Source: Maricaulis sp017643475 (GTDB lineage: Bacteria > Pseudomonadota > Alphaproteobacteria > Caulobacterales > Maricaulaceae). From it: DNA of 64,000 nucleotides. The notes beneath the pieces were generated by a model that was not told the DNA's origin, searched no databases, and worked only from the letters and a program-made list of their open reading frames with translations. Shown here piece after piece: positions 56,746-64,000 of the stretch (within the stretch, counting starts at the first letter, position 1; each line of letters opens with the position of its first letter). The DNA lies in the NCBI RefSeq assembly GCF_047123815.1, contig NZ_CP138920.1:2604001-2668000 (forward strand), in the 5' to 3' direction. The position numbers were made by a program, and so were the translations under genes.

Positions 56746-57276
56746 CTAGCCGAACAGGGCGTCGATATCGGCCTGGACAGACTCGTCTTCATAGTCAGCT
56801 TCGGCTTCGGCCTGGCCATTGATGGCCGCGGAGGCCGCGGCGATCAGTGGCTTGATCTCATCGGTGGCCATGCGGGCCACTTCGTTGCAGATCTCGGGGC
56901 TCTGAGCAGCACGTAGGAAGTCCTGGGCACGCTGGACCTCGCCATCGATCTGCAGGATCAACGTCTCCAGATGTACACGGACATCACGCGGTGCAGCCTC
57001 ATAGGCGACGACAGCCAGGTCACGGTCCTTGAAGGCGGACATCTCGAAATGTTCGACATAGCTGGCCGGTTTCCACTCAAGCACGTCTTCGGCGCAGTCA
57101 CGCATGTCCGGAAGCATTTCCATCAACATGACAACTTCGTTGAAGTGATTGAGGTAGTCCGTAGCGAGGCCGGTCACCGGGTTGATATTGGCCGCACGCA
57201 AGGCGTCAGGCGCAAGCGCACCCTCGCCAAACACGGCGCCATTTAAGGCGTTGGAATCCAAGCCACCCGTCTCCAT
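56746..57276 (-). CDS. Conserved alphaproteobacterial hypothetical with C-terminal QADIDALFG motif
   Basis: A 176-residue helical, acidic protein with no known domain. The core block DYLNHFNEVVMLMEMLPDM ... WKPASYVEHF resembles conserved hypotheticals I associate with other alphaproteobacteria. The extreme C-terminus (VQADIDALFG) resembles the CheY-binding N-terminal peptide of FliM (LSQDEIDALL) and the CheZ tail. It is upstream of the two hemerythrin-family genes on the same strand, with a 36-bp gap. Confidence 0.75.
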   Translation of the reverse strand: METGGLDSNALNGAVFGEGALAPDALRAANINPVTGLATDYLNHFNEVVMLMEMLPDMRDCAEDVLEWKPASYVEHFEMSAFKDRDLAVVAYEAAPRDVRVHLETLILQIDGEVQRAQDFLRAAQSPEICNEVARMATDEIKPLIAAASAAINGQAEAEADYEDESVQADIDALFG

Positions 57277-57349
57277 GGAGAACCGTCATAAACCAACATC
57301 CTTACAGAAGAATTATTCAATTCGGGCAAGCTGCAGTTTATGATCCGCG

Positions 57350-58981
57350 CTAGCGGTGTTCTTCCTCGCTGATCTCGGCAAGGGCTTTCGCATAGGCGGC
57401 CTGGGCATCGGCCTTGGTGATCCAGCCGATGATATTCTGATCGCCTTTGCGCTCCCGCACCGCAGCGCCCTCCAGCTGTTCCGCGTCGAGAACACCCATC
57501 GCCCGGCCCAGCGTGTCGTCCTCATAGAAGCAGGTCTCGTCCTTGACCTGGTCGGAACTCCACTCGACCAGTGGCATCATGAATTCGCGCACGCGAACCA
57601 TTTGCAGGACAAGCCTGCTCGAACCACCGGAAATGTCATAACCCCGGCGCAGGACCTGTTTCTGGAACAGTGATCCTCCCTGAGCCGACTGGGTGAGCAC
57701 GGTGGCGAGCGAAACCGCGACGAGAACCGCGACCGAGGCCTCGTAACTCGAGGTGAGTTCGAACACGATCAGCGTCGTCGATAGCGGTGCGCCGAGAACC
57801 GCGCCGGCCACAGCGCCCATACCGATCACGGCAAAGAAGCCTGCACCGGCAGTTTCACCGCCCATGAACTGGGCCATGATAAGACCGAAGGCAGAGCCCA
57901 GCATGGCGCCCAGATAGATGGAAGGCGAGAATACGCCGCCAGCGAAGCGAAAGGCGAGGGTGATTTGGGTGGCGAGGGTTTTGAGCACCAGCAACAAGAT
58001 CAGCTCGCCGAACACGTACCGTGTCGCCAGTGCATTGGAGGTGGGTTCATAACCGACGCCCAGCACTTCCGGCGCAAAAACCGCGATGAGGCCGACCAAC
58101 AGGCCGCCGGGAACGGGCAGTGTCCAGAGTGGGATATTGAGGCCGCGCGCGCGGTTCTCGACGAAGGCACTGCCGTGCAGCACACCGCGATTGAACACCA
58201 CCGCAAGACCGGCTGCAGCCAGGCCGAGTACCGCTGCGGCCGGGAAATCCCAGGTATGAGCCTGATGCATGGCCAGGAAGCCGAAGACCTGATCCTGGCC
58301 CAGATGATATCGAACAACCAATGCCCCCACCACGCTGGACACAGCAACGGGCGCAATCGAGCGCAGGGCATAATGGCCGAGTACGACCTCGAACGCGAAC
58401 AGCGCACCGGCTACGGGCGCGTTGAAACTGGCGGACACGGCTGCTGCTGCGCCACAGGCCAGGAGAATGCGGCTGCCGCGAGCATTGAGGCCGACAAGCC
58501 TTGAAACCAGCGATGCCAGCGTGCCGCCAAGATGCACGGCCGGCCCCTCGCGGCCCGCGCTGCCGCCGCCACCCAGCGAAATGCACGCCATGAGTGCCGA
58601 ATACAGCCCGGATTTCAGCTCGATCTGGCCTTTGCCGACGGCACGGGCCTCGATCACGTCCGTCACACCGCGCGAACGGAAATTCTTCAACAGGCCCAGC
58701 CGGTCGCCGAGCAGAAGCATGAGTGAAATGACGATGCCGGTGATCACCGGGATGGCCCAGCGTCGCCAGACCGGGAAATTGGCCGCGGTACTGGCGAGGT
58801 GTTCCTCGGTGGCACCAAAGGCGAATTGTTCAACAAGCCCAATGCCCAGGCGCAGGCCGAGCGTGGCATATCCAGCGACCAGCCCGACCACCAGGCCCAT
58901 CAGCCAGAGCGCGGGTCCGCGTCCATCTCGAAAGGATTGCACCAGCCCGGTGAGCGGTGTGGAAGGCGGGGAATCAGACAC
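57350..58981 (-). CDS. ClC family chloride channel with CBS-type C-terminus
   Basis: A 543-residue inner-membrane ClC protein. The selectivity motifs are GGGGSAGREGP (gating Glu145) and SFNAPVAGALFAFE. The position of the E. coli proton-path Glu203 is Val199 (FEVVLG), so proton coupling may be lost. About 18 helices are followed by a partial CBS-like tail (about 450-543) with MGVLDAEQLEGAAV. The start is the GTG at 58981; the open frame continues upstream without a good start. It stands alone on the minus strand. Confidence 0.9.
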   Translation of the reverse strand: MSDSPPSTPLTGLVQSFRDGRGPALWLMGLVVGLVAGYATLGLRLGIGLVEQFAFGATEEHLASTAANFPVWRRWAIPVITGIVISLMLLLGDRLGLLKNFRSRGVTDVIEARAVGKGQIELKSGLYSALMACISLGGGGSAGREGPAVHLGGTLASLVSRLVGLNARGSRILLACGAAAAVSASFNAPVAGALFAFEVVLGHYALRSIAPVAVSSVVGALVVRYHLGQDQVFGFLAMHQAHTWDFPAAAVLGLAAAGLAVVFNRGVLHGSAFVENRARGLNIPLWTLPVPGGLLVGLIAVFAPEVLGVGYEPTSNALATRYVFGELILLLVLKTLATQITLAFRFAGGVFSPSIYLGAMLGSAFGLIMAQFMGGETAGAGFFAVIGMGAVAGAVLGAPLSTTLIVFELTSSYEASVAVLVAVSLATVLTQSAQGGSLFQKQVLRRGYDISGGSSRLVLQMVRVREFMMPLVEWSSDQVKDETCFYEDDTLGRAMGVLDAEQLEGAAVRERKGDQNIIGWITKADAQAAYAKALAEISEEEHR

Positions 58982-59186
58982 AGCAAAGCTTTGTCCTGCG
59001 TCGCACGGATAGACAAGGTGGAGCAAAGAAAAGGCTCGGCTTGCAGGCCGGGCCAGTGGGGAGCTGATGATGTGTTTGCTGGCCAGTTGCCCTTGTGTCG
59101 TTCCAGCCAACTGGGGCGCACGACAAAGCGAGGTGATTTCAGGTCATTGCCCATTCGCAAGGCTGTGGAATACAAGCTGAACCTGG

Positions 59187-59393
59187 TTAGTCCCGGAGGG
59201 CGCGCAGAACCCAGACGCGGACGGATGAAGCCAGTGGCTCCACGCCGCGGGCCTCGTCGATCTCTCCGATCAAGCTGGCCATGGATTGCCCGCGTTCGGC
59301 GGCTGCGGCGTCCAGCACATCCCAGAACTCGCTTTCCAGCGACAGACTGGTGCGATGGCCGGACAGTGAAATAGAGCGCTTGATCAAGGGCAT
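59187..59393 (-). CDS. Ribbon-helix-helix (RHH_4) protein
   Basis: A 68-residue small DNA-binding-type protein. The family pattern is KRSISLSGHRTSLSLESEFWDVLDAAAAERGQSMASLIGEID, common in alphaproteobacteria (RHH_4, PF13467-like). These are probable regulators with unknown targets. ATG at 59393. Confidence 0.85.
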   Translation of the reverse strand: MPLIKRSISLSGHRTSLSLESEFWDVLDAAAAERGQSMASLIGEIDEARGVEPLASSVRVWVLRALRD

Positions 59394-59477
59394 GTCTCTA
59401 CAAAGCCAAGCTCTTTTCCTTCGTCAAGCTTTCGTCACGCCTTGGCCGCCACTAAATAGGAGGCAGAGGAGACAAAT

Positions 59478-60146
59478 ATGCGATCATTCGAGGAAATTCG
59501 TGACCTGGCGCTGGGATATCACCCCGATCTGGATGAGCGCCTGAAGGAGTATTACACGCCGCGCAGCCGGGACGAGATCCGCGCGCTGCCTGACAGTCGC
59601 TGGCTTGCCGAAATGACCAAGCGTGTCTTCCAGTCCGGCTTCGTGTGGAAGGTGATCGAGGCCAAGTGGGATGGGTTCGAGGAGGCATTCCATGGTTTCG
59701 ACCCGGCCCGTGTCAGCTTCTATTCCGACGAGGATGTCGAGCGCCTTGTCAGTGACAAACGCATCGTTCGCAACGGCCAGAAAATCATGGCGACGATCCA
59801 AAATGCCCAGATGATCCAGGATGTTGTGGCCGAACACGGCTCGTTTGGTGCCTTCCTGGCCGATTGGCCGGTCGAGGATCAGATCGGCTTGCAGGAGTTT
59901 CTCGGCAAGAAGGGGTCGCGGCTGGGCGGCATGACCGGCCAGTACTTCCTGCGTTTCTCCGGCTGGGATGCATTCATTGTGTCCGGTGATGTTGTTGCGG
60001 CGCTCGTTCGCGAGGGCGTGATCGACAAGGCGCCTACGTCAAAGAAGGCCGGGAAGGCCGTCCAGGACGCGTTCAATCACTGGCGCGAAGAAAGCGGACA
60101 GCCCCAGGCATTGATCAGTCGCACACTGGCGATGAGCATCGGTTAA
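59478..60146 (+). CDS. DNA-3-methyladenine glycosylase I-like (Tag superfamily)
   Basis: A 222-residue helical base-excision glycosylase fold. The typical motifs are MTKRVFQSGFVWKVIEAKWDGFEEAF and RIVRNGQKIMATIQNAQ; the late stretch is divergent from E. coli Tag, and the zinc-site Cys/His residues are not obvious, so this belongs to the Tag-like group of uncertain substrate. ATG has AGGAG in front. Divergent from the RHH gene. Confidence 0.83.
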   Translation: MRSFEEIRDLALGYHPDLDERLKEYYTPRSRDEIRALPDSRWLAEMTKRVFQSGFVWKVIEAKWDGFEEAFHGFDPARVSFYSDEDVERLVSDKRIVRNGQKIMATIQNAQMIQDVVAEHGSFGAFLADWPVEDQIGLQEFLGKKGSRLGGMTGQYFLRFSGWDAFIVSGDVVAALVREGVIDKAPTSKKAGKAVQDAFNHWREESGQPQALISRTLAMSIG

Positions 60147-60233
60147 GGGCTTGCTTACCGAAGTCTGACTACTGGGGTGCGGATTTGAGCTAAATGCGGC
60201 AAATCTGTTCCATCGAAGACTGGTCGTAGAGTT

Positions 60234-60539
60234 ATGCGTCGTTGGCACAAGCCGATACCCTTATCCAAACTCCACGCCGGACGTGTCCCTGACACGCCCG
60301 GGGTCTTCGTGTTGCTTGAGGATGAGGGCAATCTGGCGTCCGTGTTGAAAATCTCGCCGGCGCGCTCGCTCAAGCGGTCCTTTGAGCGTGAACTCGATCC
60401 CCCGGCCGGATATCAGCCGGCCTATCCGTCGGCGATGATGTTTTTCGAGACCTTCTCCGAAGTTGCCGAGGCGGAGCGCCTGCTGGGCGAGTACAAGCGG
60501 CGTCACGGGCGTAACCCGGCGCTTAATTCTCCTTACTAG
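60234..60539 (+). CDS. Small unknown protein, GIY-YIG-like by appearance
   Basis: A 101-residue protein. The start DTPGVFVLLEDEGNLASVLKIS and a later arginine/glutamate region (AEAERLLGEYKRRHGRNPALNSPY) resemble a worn GIY-YIG nuclease fold (PGVYVL...YVGKS), but the usual second Tyr-x-Gly is not present. Activity is doubtful. It overlaps the opposed DUF4169 gene by 17 bp. Confidence 0.6.
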   Translation: MRRWHKPIPLSKLHAGRVPDTPGVFVLLEDEGNLASVLKISPARSLKRSFERELDPPAGYQPAYPSAMMFFETFSEVAEAERLLGEYKRRHGRNPALNSPY

Positions 60540-60747
60540 GCGCTTCCCCGTCTGGCGAGGTGTTCCCTTCGAGCTTTTTCGCCTCGACTTCTCGGAGCAG
60601 GCGCTCGCGTTCCAGCTGAACCGGTTCGCGCAGGGCCTTCGGCGTCCCGAACTCCACACGATTGGCCTCGGCCTGTCTGGCCTTGTCCTCGCGCTGTTTG
60701 CGCTTGCGGAACTGTCGGAGGTTGACGGGTTTCGATGTCATAACCAC
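60523..60747 (-). CDS. DUF4169 family protein
   Basis: A 74-residue, highly charged protein opening VNLRQFRKRKQREDKARQAEANRVEFG, the DUF4169 hallmark. It is a single helix-rich basic protein of unknown role found mainly in alphaproteobacteria. Start ATG at 60747 (or two codons in). Confidence 0.85.
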   Translation of the reverse strand: MVMTSKPVNLRQFRKRKQREDKARQAEANRVEFGTPKALREPVQLERERLLREVEAKKLEGNTSPDGEAPSKEN

Positions 60748-60757
60748 ACCATACAGA

Positions 60758-60784
60758 AAAGCCGGACTGAAACAGCCCGGCTTT
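60758..60784 (-). terminator. Likely terminator of fumC
   Basis: AAAGCCGG at 60758-60765 pairs with CCGGCTTT at 60777-60784. On the minus strand the stem is followed by a T-rich CTTTTCTG, 25 bp past the fumC stop. Confidence 0.65.
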
Positions 60785-60808
60785 CATATTCATCGTCGAG
60801 GAGCAAGC

Positions 60809-62203
60809 CTACGCCTTCGGACCGATCATCTGTTCCGGGCGGACAATGGCGTCGAACTGTTCCTCGGTGACAAAGCCCAGCTTGACGGCTTCCTCGCGCA
60901 GCGTGGTGCCGTTCTTGTGCGCCGTCTTGGCGACGATGGTGGCATTGTCATAACCGATGGTGGAGTTGAGTGCCGTCACCAGCATCAAAGAGCGTTCCAT
61001 CAGTGCCTTGATATTGTCTTCGCGCGCCTTGATGCCGACCACGCACTTCTCGGTGAAGGTCCTGGCCGCATCGGCGAGGATGCGCACGGACTGAAGCACG
61101 TTGAAGATGATCACCGGCTTGAAGACGTTGAGCTCGAAATGGCCCTGGCTGCCGGCCATGGAGACGGTGGTGTTATTGCCCATCACCTGGGTGCAGACCA
61201 TGGTCATGGCTTCACACTGGGTCGGATTGACCTTGCCCGGCATGATGGAGGAACCCGGCTCGTTCTCCGGCAGGGCAATCTCGCCCAGGCCCGAGCGCGG
61301 TCCGGAGCCCAGAAGGCGGATGTCATTGGCGATCTTGAACAGGGAGACAGCCACGGAGTTGAGTGCGCCATGCGCCTCGACCAGGGCGTCCTTGGTCGCC
61401 AGCGCCTCGAACTTGTTCGGCGCCGTGACAAAGCCCAGCTTGGTAAGGCTGGCCACTTCCTCGGCAAAGGCTTCGGCGTAACCCGGCTTGGTGTTGAGAC
61501 CGGTTCCCACTGCCGTGCCGCCCATGGCCAGTTCCAGTAAAGCCGGCAGGGTGGCCTCGACGCGGCGAATGCCATTGGCGACCATAGCGGTATAGCCGGA
61601 GAATTCCTGACCCAGCGTCAGCGGAGTGGCGTCCTGAAGGTGGGTGCGACCGATCTTGATGATGTCCTTGAAGGCGTTCTGCTTGTCATTGAGCGCATTG
61701 TGCAGCTCTTGCAGGGCCGGGATCAGGGCGTGGGAGATTTCCTCTGCCGCGGCGATGTGCATGGCGGTTGGGAAAGTGTCGTTGGAGCTCTGTGACCGGT
61801 TGACGTGGTCGTTCGGGTGAACCGGGTCTTTCGACCCGACCGTGCCGCCCAGGATCTGGATGGCGCGGTTGGAGACGACCTCATTCGTGTTCATGTTCGA
61901 CTGGGTGCCGGAGCCGGTCTGCCAGACCGAGAGCGGGAAATGATCGTTCAGCTTGCCTTCGGCGACTTCCAGCGCTGCCTGGGCGATGGCGTCGGCCAGT
62001 TCCGGTTCCAGATTGTCTAGGCGCTTGTTGGCCAGGGCGGCGGAGCGCTTGACGATACCCAGCGCGCGGATCAGGGGCTCCGGCATGGTTTCCGTGCCGA
62101 TCGGGAAATTGATCAGGGAGCGGGCCGTCTGGGCGCCGAAGAGTTTATCGGCCGGGACTTCCAGGGGACCAAAGCTGTCGGTTTCTGTGCGCATCTCGCT
62201 CAT
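60809..62203 (-). CDS. fumC: Fumarate hydratase class II
   Basis: A 464-residue iron-independent fumarase of the citric acid cycle that interconverts fumarate and L-malate. The lyase signature GSSIMPGKVNP lies near residue 318; other blocks are GSGTQSNMNTNEV and DPVHPNDHVNRSQSSND. Close to the usual 460-470 residues. ATG at 62203 has a good ribosome site (AGGAG). Transcribed leftward with its own terminator. Confidence 0.96.
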   Translation of the reverse strand: MSEMRTETDSFGPLEVPADKLFGAQTARSLINFPIGTETMPEPLIRALGIVKRSAALANKRLDNLEPELADAIAQAALEVAEGKLNDHFPLSVWQTGSGTQSNMNTNEVVSNRAIQILGGTVGSKDPVHPNDHVNRSQSSNDTFPTAMHIAAAEEISHALIPALQELHNALNDKQNAFKDIIKIGRTHLQDATPLTLGQEFSGYTAMVANGIRRVEATLPALLELAMGGTAVGTGLNTKPGYAEAFAEEVASLTKLGFVTAPNKFEALATKDALVEAHGALNSVAVSLFKIANDIRLLGSGPRSGLGEIALPENEPGSSIMPGKVNPTQCEAMTMVCTQVMGNNTTVSMAGSQGHFELNVFKPVIIFNVLQSVRILADAARTFTEKCVVGIKAREDNIKALMERSLMLVTALNSTIGYDNATIVAKTAHKNGTTLREEAVKLGFVTEEQFDAIVRPEQMIGPKA

Positions 62204-62360
62204 GAGGGGAGGCTCCTTGCAGCGCGGCTAACGCTGTTCGATGATGGTGAACTTCGATTCGGACGTGTATCACTCAGGCATGACGGATCAAGACGCATGT
62301 GCGCACAGCCGTGGGGGGCAAGCGCAAAACTGGATCGGGCGAGGGAAGGTTCAGGCCGCT

Positions 62361-62699
62361 ATGACCGGTGATGAGCTCAATCTACGCGTGGACGCACTGA
62401 CCACGCAGACACGTCGTTTCAAGGCGTTGATCGGGGATTTCTTCCGCCTCGAATTCAAGCGTGTGCGCCCGAAATGGGGGCCTTATGAAGTCGTCATCCG
62501 GATTGAGCGTTGCGAAAACAGCCCCGTCCATGATGTCGACAATGTCGCCAAGGCGGTTCTGGATGCTCTGACCGGTGTGGTTTTCCACGATGACAGCCAG
62601 GTCGAACGTCTGCTGGTGACCAAGGTGATGGGGAAACGCCCGCGTATCTCCGTGACTGCGCGTCCGATGGCGCGCGAGAAAGTTGCTGAAATAGCCTGA
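62361..62699 (+). CDS. RusA-like Holliday-junction endonuclease
   Basis: A 112-residue protein with the RusA core: RIERCENSPVHDVDNVAKAVLDALTGVVFHDDSQVERL, in which the Asp residues are the metal site. RusA resolves Holliday junctions and is mostly phage-borne, but here there are no phage genes nearby. The frame is open upstream; starts at 62280 and 62241 would add 27 or 40 residues without a family match. Divergent from fumC. Confidence 0.8.
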   Translation: MTGDELNLRVDALTTQTRRFKALIGDFFRLEFKRVRPKWGPYEVVIRIERCENSPVHDVDNVAKAVLDALTGVVFHDDSQVERLLVTKVMGKRPRISVTARPMAREKVAEIA

Positions 62700-62757
62700 T
62701 GCTGACTAGGCAGCCCACTTCAATGATCTAGACTGTCTCCGAGATCAGGGGGACGTC

Positions 62758-63348
62758 ATGAAATTTCTCGCAGCCATTCCGATTAGTGTGGCGCTTTTCG
62801 CCTGTCAGGCGAATGCTCAGGATAGTCTTTATTCCAATCTGACCGAGGAGAATTGCCGCACGCTCAGTGAGACTGAAGAGGGCGGCGGCTATTCAGTCAT
62901 ACAGCGCTGCGAGGGGCTTGGAGATTGGAATGTCTTCTTCCACACCGGTGAGCATGGCTCAGCCAGCGCGTTCAGTCGGCGCGATGACGCGCCTGAGCAG
63001 ATGCCCTATGGCGGCTATGTCGGGAATTTTGGCGGCTTCCACACGGTGATCGAATGGCGCCTGGACGGGGCGGGCGATGCGTTCGCGACCATCCACCGCT
63101 ACAATTCCACCTCTTTCGATGCTGAAGGTCAGGCGCGCAATAACAGCATACTGATCGTTGCGGCGCTGCGCCCCGGTTCCGAAGCGGAATCCTGTCATGT
63201 GGGCTATGTGAACGTGACCCGGCTGTCCGGCGGAAACGCGCTTGCGCGCGAGATGGCTGATCGTTTCGCCCCGGGATTTGCTTGCGGCGACCCGATCTGG
63301 ATTGTCGACACCGACAGCCCTGACCTGGCGTCTGCGCGTCGCTACTGA
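62758..63348 (+). CDS. Secreted hypothetical protein
   Basis: A 196-residue protein with signal peptide ending ACQANAQ and a strong ribosome site (GGGGG). The mature protein is beta-rich, with three Cys (about residues 33, 50, 155). No domain recognised. It lies between the RusA-like gene and an S9 peptidase on the same strand. Confidence 0.75.
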   Translation: MKFLAAIPISVALFACQANAQDSLYSNLTEENCRTLSETEEGGGYSVIQRCEGLGDWNVFFHTGEHGSASAFSRRDDAPEQMPYGGYVGNFGGFHTVIEWRLDGAGDAFATIHRYNSTSFDAEGQARNNSILIVAALRPGSEAESCHVGYVNVTRLSGGNALAREMADRFAPGFACGDPIWIVDTDSPDLASARRY

Positions 63349-63463
63349 GGCTGGGCGGGGGCTCTCACATTACACCCCGGCCAAGTTCCACACATTCACG
63401 TGATACGCTGGACGTCGAGTTTCCAGCGCCCTAGCGTTCTTCCCGGATATCAAGGGGAGAGCC

Positions 63464-64000
63464 ATGAATTCACTCAAGCTTCTTGCGGCCAGCTGCCTGA
63501 TGGCATTCGGTGGACTGGCGCATGGGCAGGTCGAGCGCGTCGTGCGCGGCAATCTGGAAATGGAAAATATTCCGGAGATTCCGGAAGAGGTGCGTGAGCG
63601 CCTGCTGACCTATCAAAATGTGCGCGGCGCCGGTTTCCAGGGGTTTCTGCCGGATGGCGGCATCCTAATTTCCACCCGTTTTGGTGAAACCAGCCAGATC
63701 CACCGCGTGGACATGCCAATGGGCGCGCGTTCACAGCTGACCTATTACGACGAGCCGGTCGGCGGCGCGAATCTGCGGCCGGGGGACAGCGGCGAGTTCA
63801 TTTTTGCGCGCGATCGTGGCGGTGACGAGTATTTCCAGATCTTCGTCTTCGATACTCAGAGCGGACGGGTGCGCCAGGTCAGCGAGGACGAGACCCGCAA
63901 TGGTTCAGCCAGCTGGTCGGAAGATGGGGAGCATGTCGCCTGGTACCGGTCCACTGAAGGCGATCCCGACTGGGACATCATGATCGCCAGTTCGGACAAC
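63464..64000 (+). CDS. S9 family peptidase, 5' part (runs off right edge)
   Basis: A 179-residue fragment. Signal peptide to about GLAHGQ, then WD40/beta-propeller strands of the TolB/DPP4 kind (GILISTRFGETSQIHRVDMPMG; GEFIFARDRGGDEYFQIFVFDTQSGRVRQVSEDETRNG), as in the N-terminal propeller of prolyl oligopeptidase-type (S9) enzymes. The catalytic hydrolase domain would lie beyond the window, so the assignment is by propeller only. ATG at 63464 follows AGGGGAGA. Confidence 0.8.
   Translation, partial: MNSLKLLAASCLMAFGGLAHGQVERVVRGNLEMENIPEIPEEVRERLLTYQNVRGAGFQGFLPDGGILISTRFGETSQIHRVDMPMGARSQLTYYDEPVGGANLRPGDSGEFIFARDRGGDEYFQIFVFDTQSGRVRQVSEDETRNGSASWSEDGEHVAWYRSTEGDPDWDIMIASSDN

Overview
The window looks like a chromosomal housekeeping segment of a marine, stalked-type alphaproteobacterium. 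The closest guess is the Maricaulis/Hyphomonadaceae neighbourhood of the Caulobacterales, inferred from gene content and not from a database search. Supporting signs are the alphaproteobacterial division and cell-wall (dcw) order running through lpxC, bamD, recN and ligA, an Oar-type TonB receptor, alphaproteobacterial families (ATP12, DUF1244, DUF4169, RHH_4), and a CtrA-type TTAA-N7-TTAA site plus a GANTC methylation site in front of ftsZ. Gene density is high and many neighbours share start and stop codons. I see no prophage, insertion sequence, CRISPR array, tRNA or rRNA.

Layout. 1-1389: 5' part of a hydantoinase/5-oxoprolinase gene (minus, runs off the left edge). 1537-5528: plus-strand genes for a TerB/DnaJ-type co-chaperone, a small membrane protein whose 3' end looks frameshifted, a CE15-like lipoprotein esterase, an EamA transporter and a zinc amidase. 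5529-6026: non-coding, with a diverged 48-bp direct repeat, a long hairpin and a terminator. 6027-9038: an Oar-like TonB-dependent receptor (minus). 9449-9836: RNase P RNA. 10051-10075: triple MraZ box. 10123-29064: the dcw cluster mraZ-rsmH-ftsL-ftsI-murE-murF-mraY-murD-ftsW-murG-murC-murB-ddl-ftsQ-ftsA-(unknown gene)-ftsZ, closed by a terminator, then lpxC, bamD, recN and ligA to 34891.

Right half. 34895-40153: minus-strand accessory genes (two related lipoproteins, an M24 aminopeptidase, YceI and hypotheticals). 40305-40406: a 33-codon hydrophobic mini-gene between hairpins. 40652-43845: crcB, an RluC/D synthase, a HAD phosphatase and ATP12, with a DUF1244 gene opposed. 43842-47743: a FemAB/GNAT-type protein, two tandem secreted paralogues and pccB. 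47740-55069: a membrane-anchored LytTR protein, a serine hydrolase, a fatty-acid desaturase, prmA, a YccF protein and UvrD/PcrA helicase. 55158-58981: a lipoprotein, a three-gene set (canonical bacteriohemerythrin, a degenerate hemerythrin-like paralogue, and a protein ending in a FliM/CheZ-like peptide) and a ClC channel. 59187-64000: an RHH regulator, a Tag-type glycosylase, small conserved genes, fumC, a RusA-like nuclease, a secreted hypothetical and the 5' end of an S9 peptidase.

How it works together. The dcw block builds lipid II (MurC-F, MurB, Ddl, MraY, MurG) and the divisome that uses it (FtsL, FtsI, FtsW, FtsQ, FtsA, FtsZ). Nearly every junction overlaps by 4 nt, consistent with one translationally coupled transcript set by MraZ at its head, with a separate cell-cycle promoter at ftsZ. 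LpxC and BamD add outer-membrane biogenesis. The least explained parts are the gene between ftsA and ftsZ, the hemerythrin set, the 33-codon gene, and the structured non-coding DNA beside the TonB receptor.
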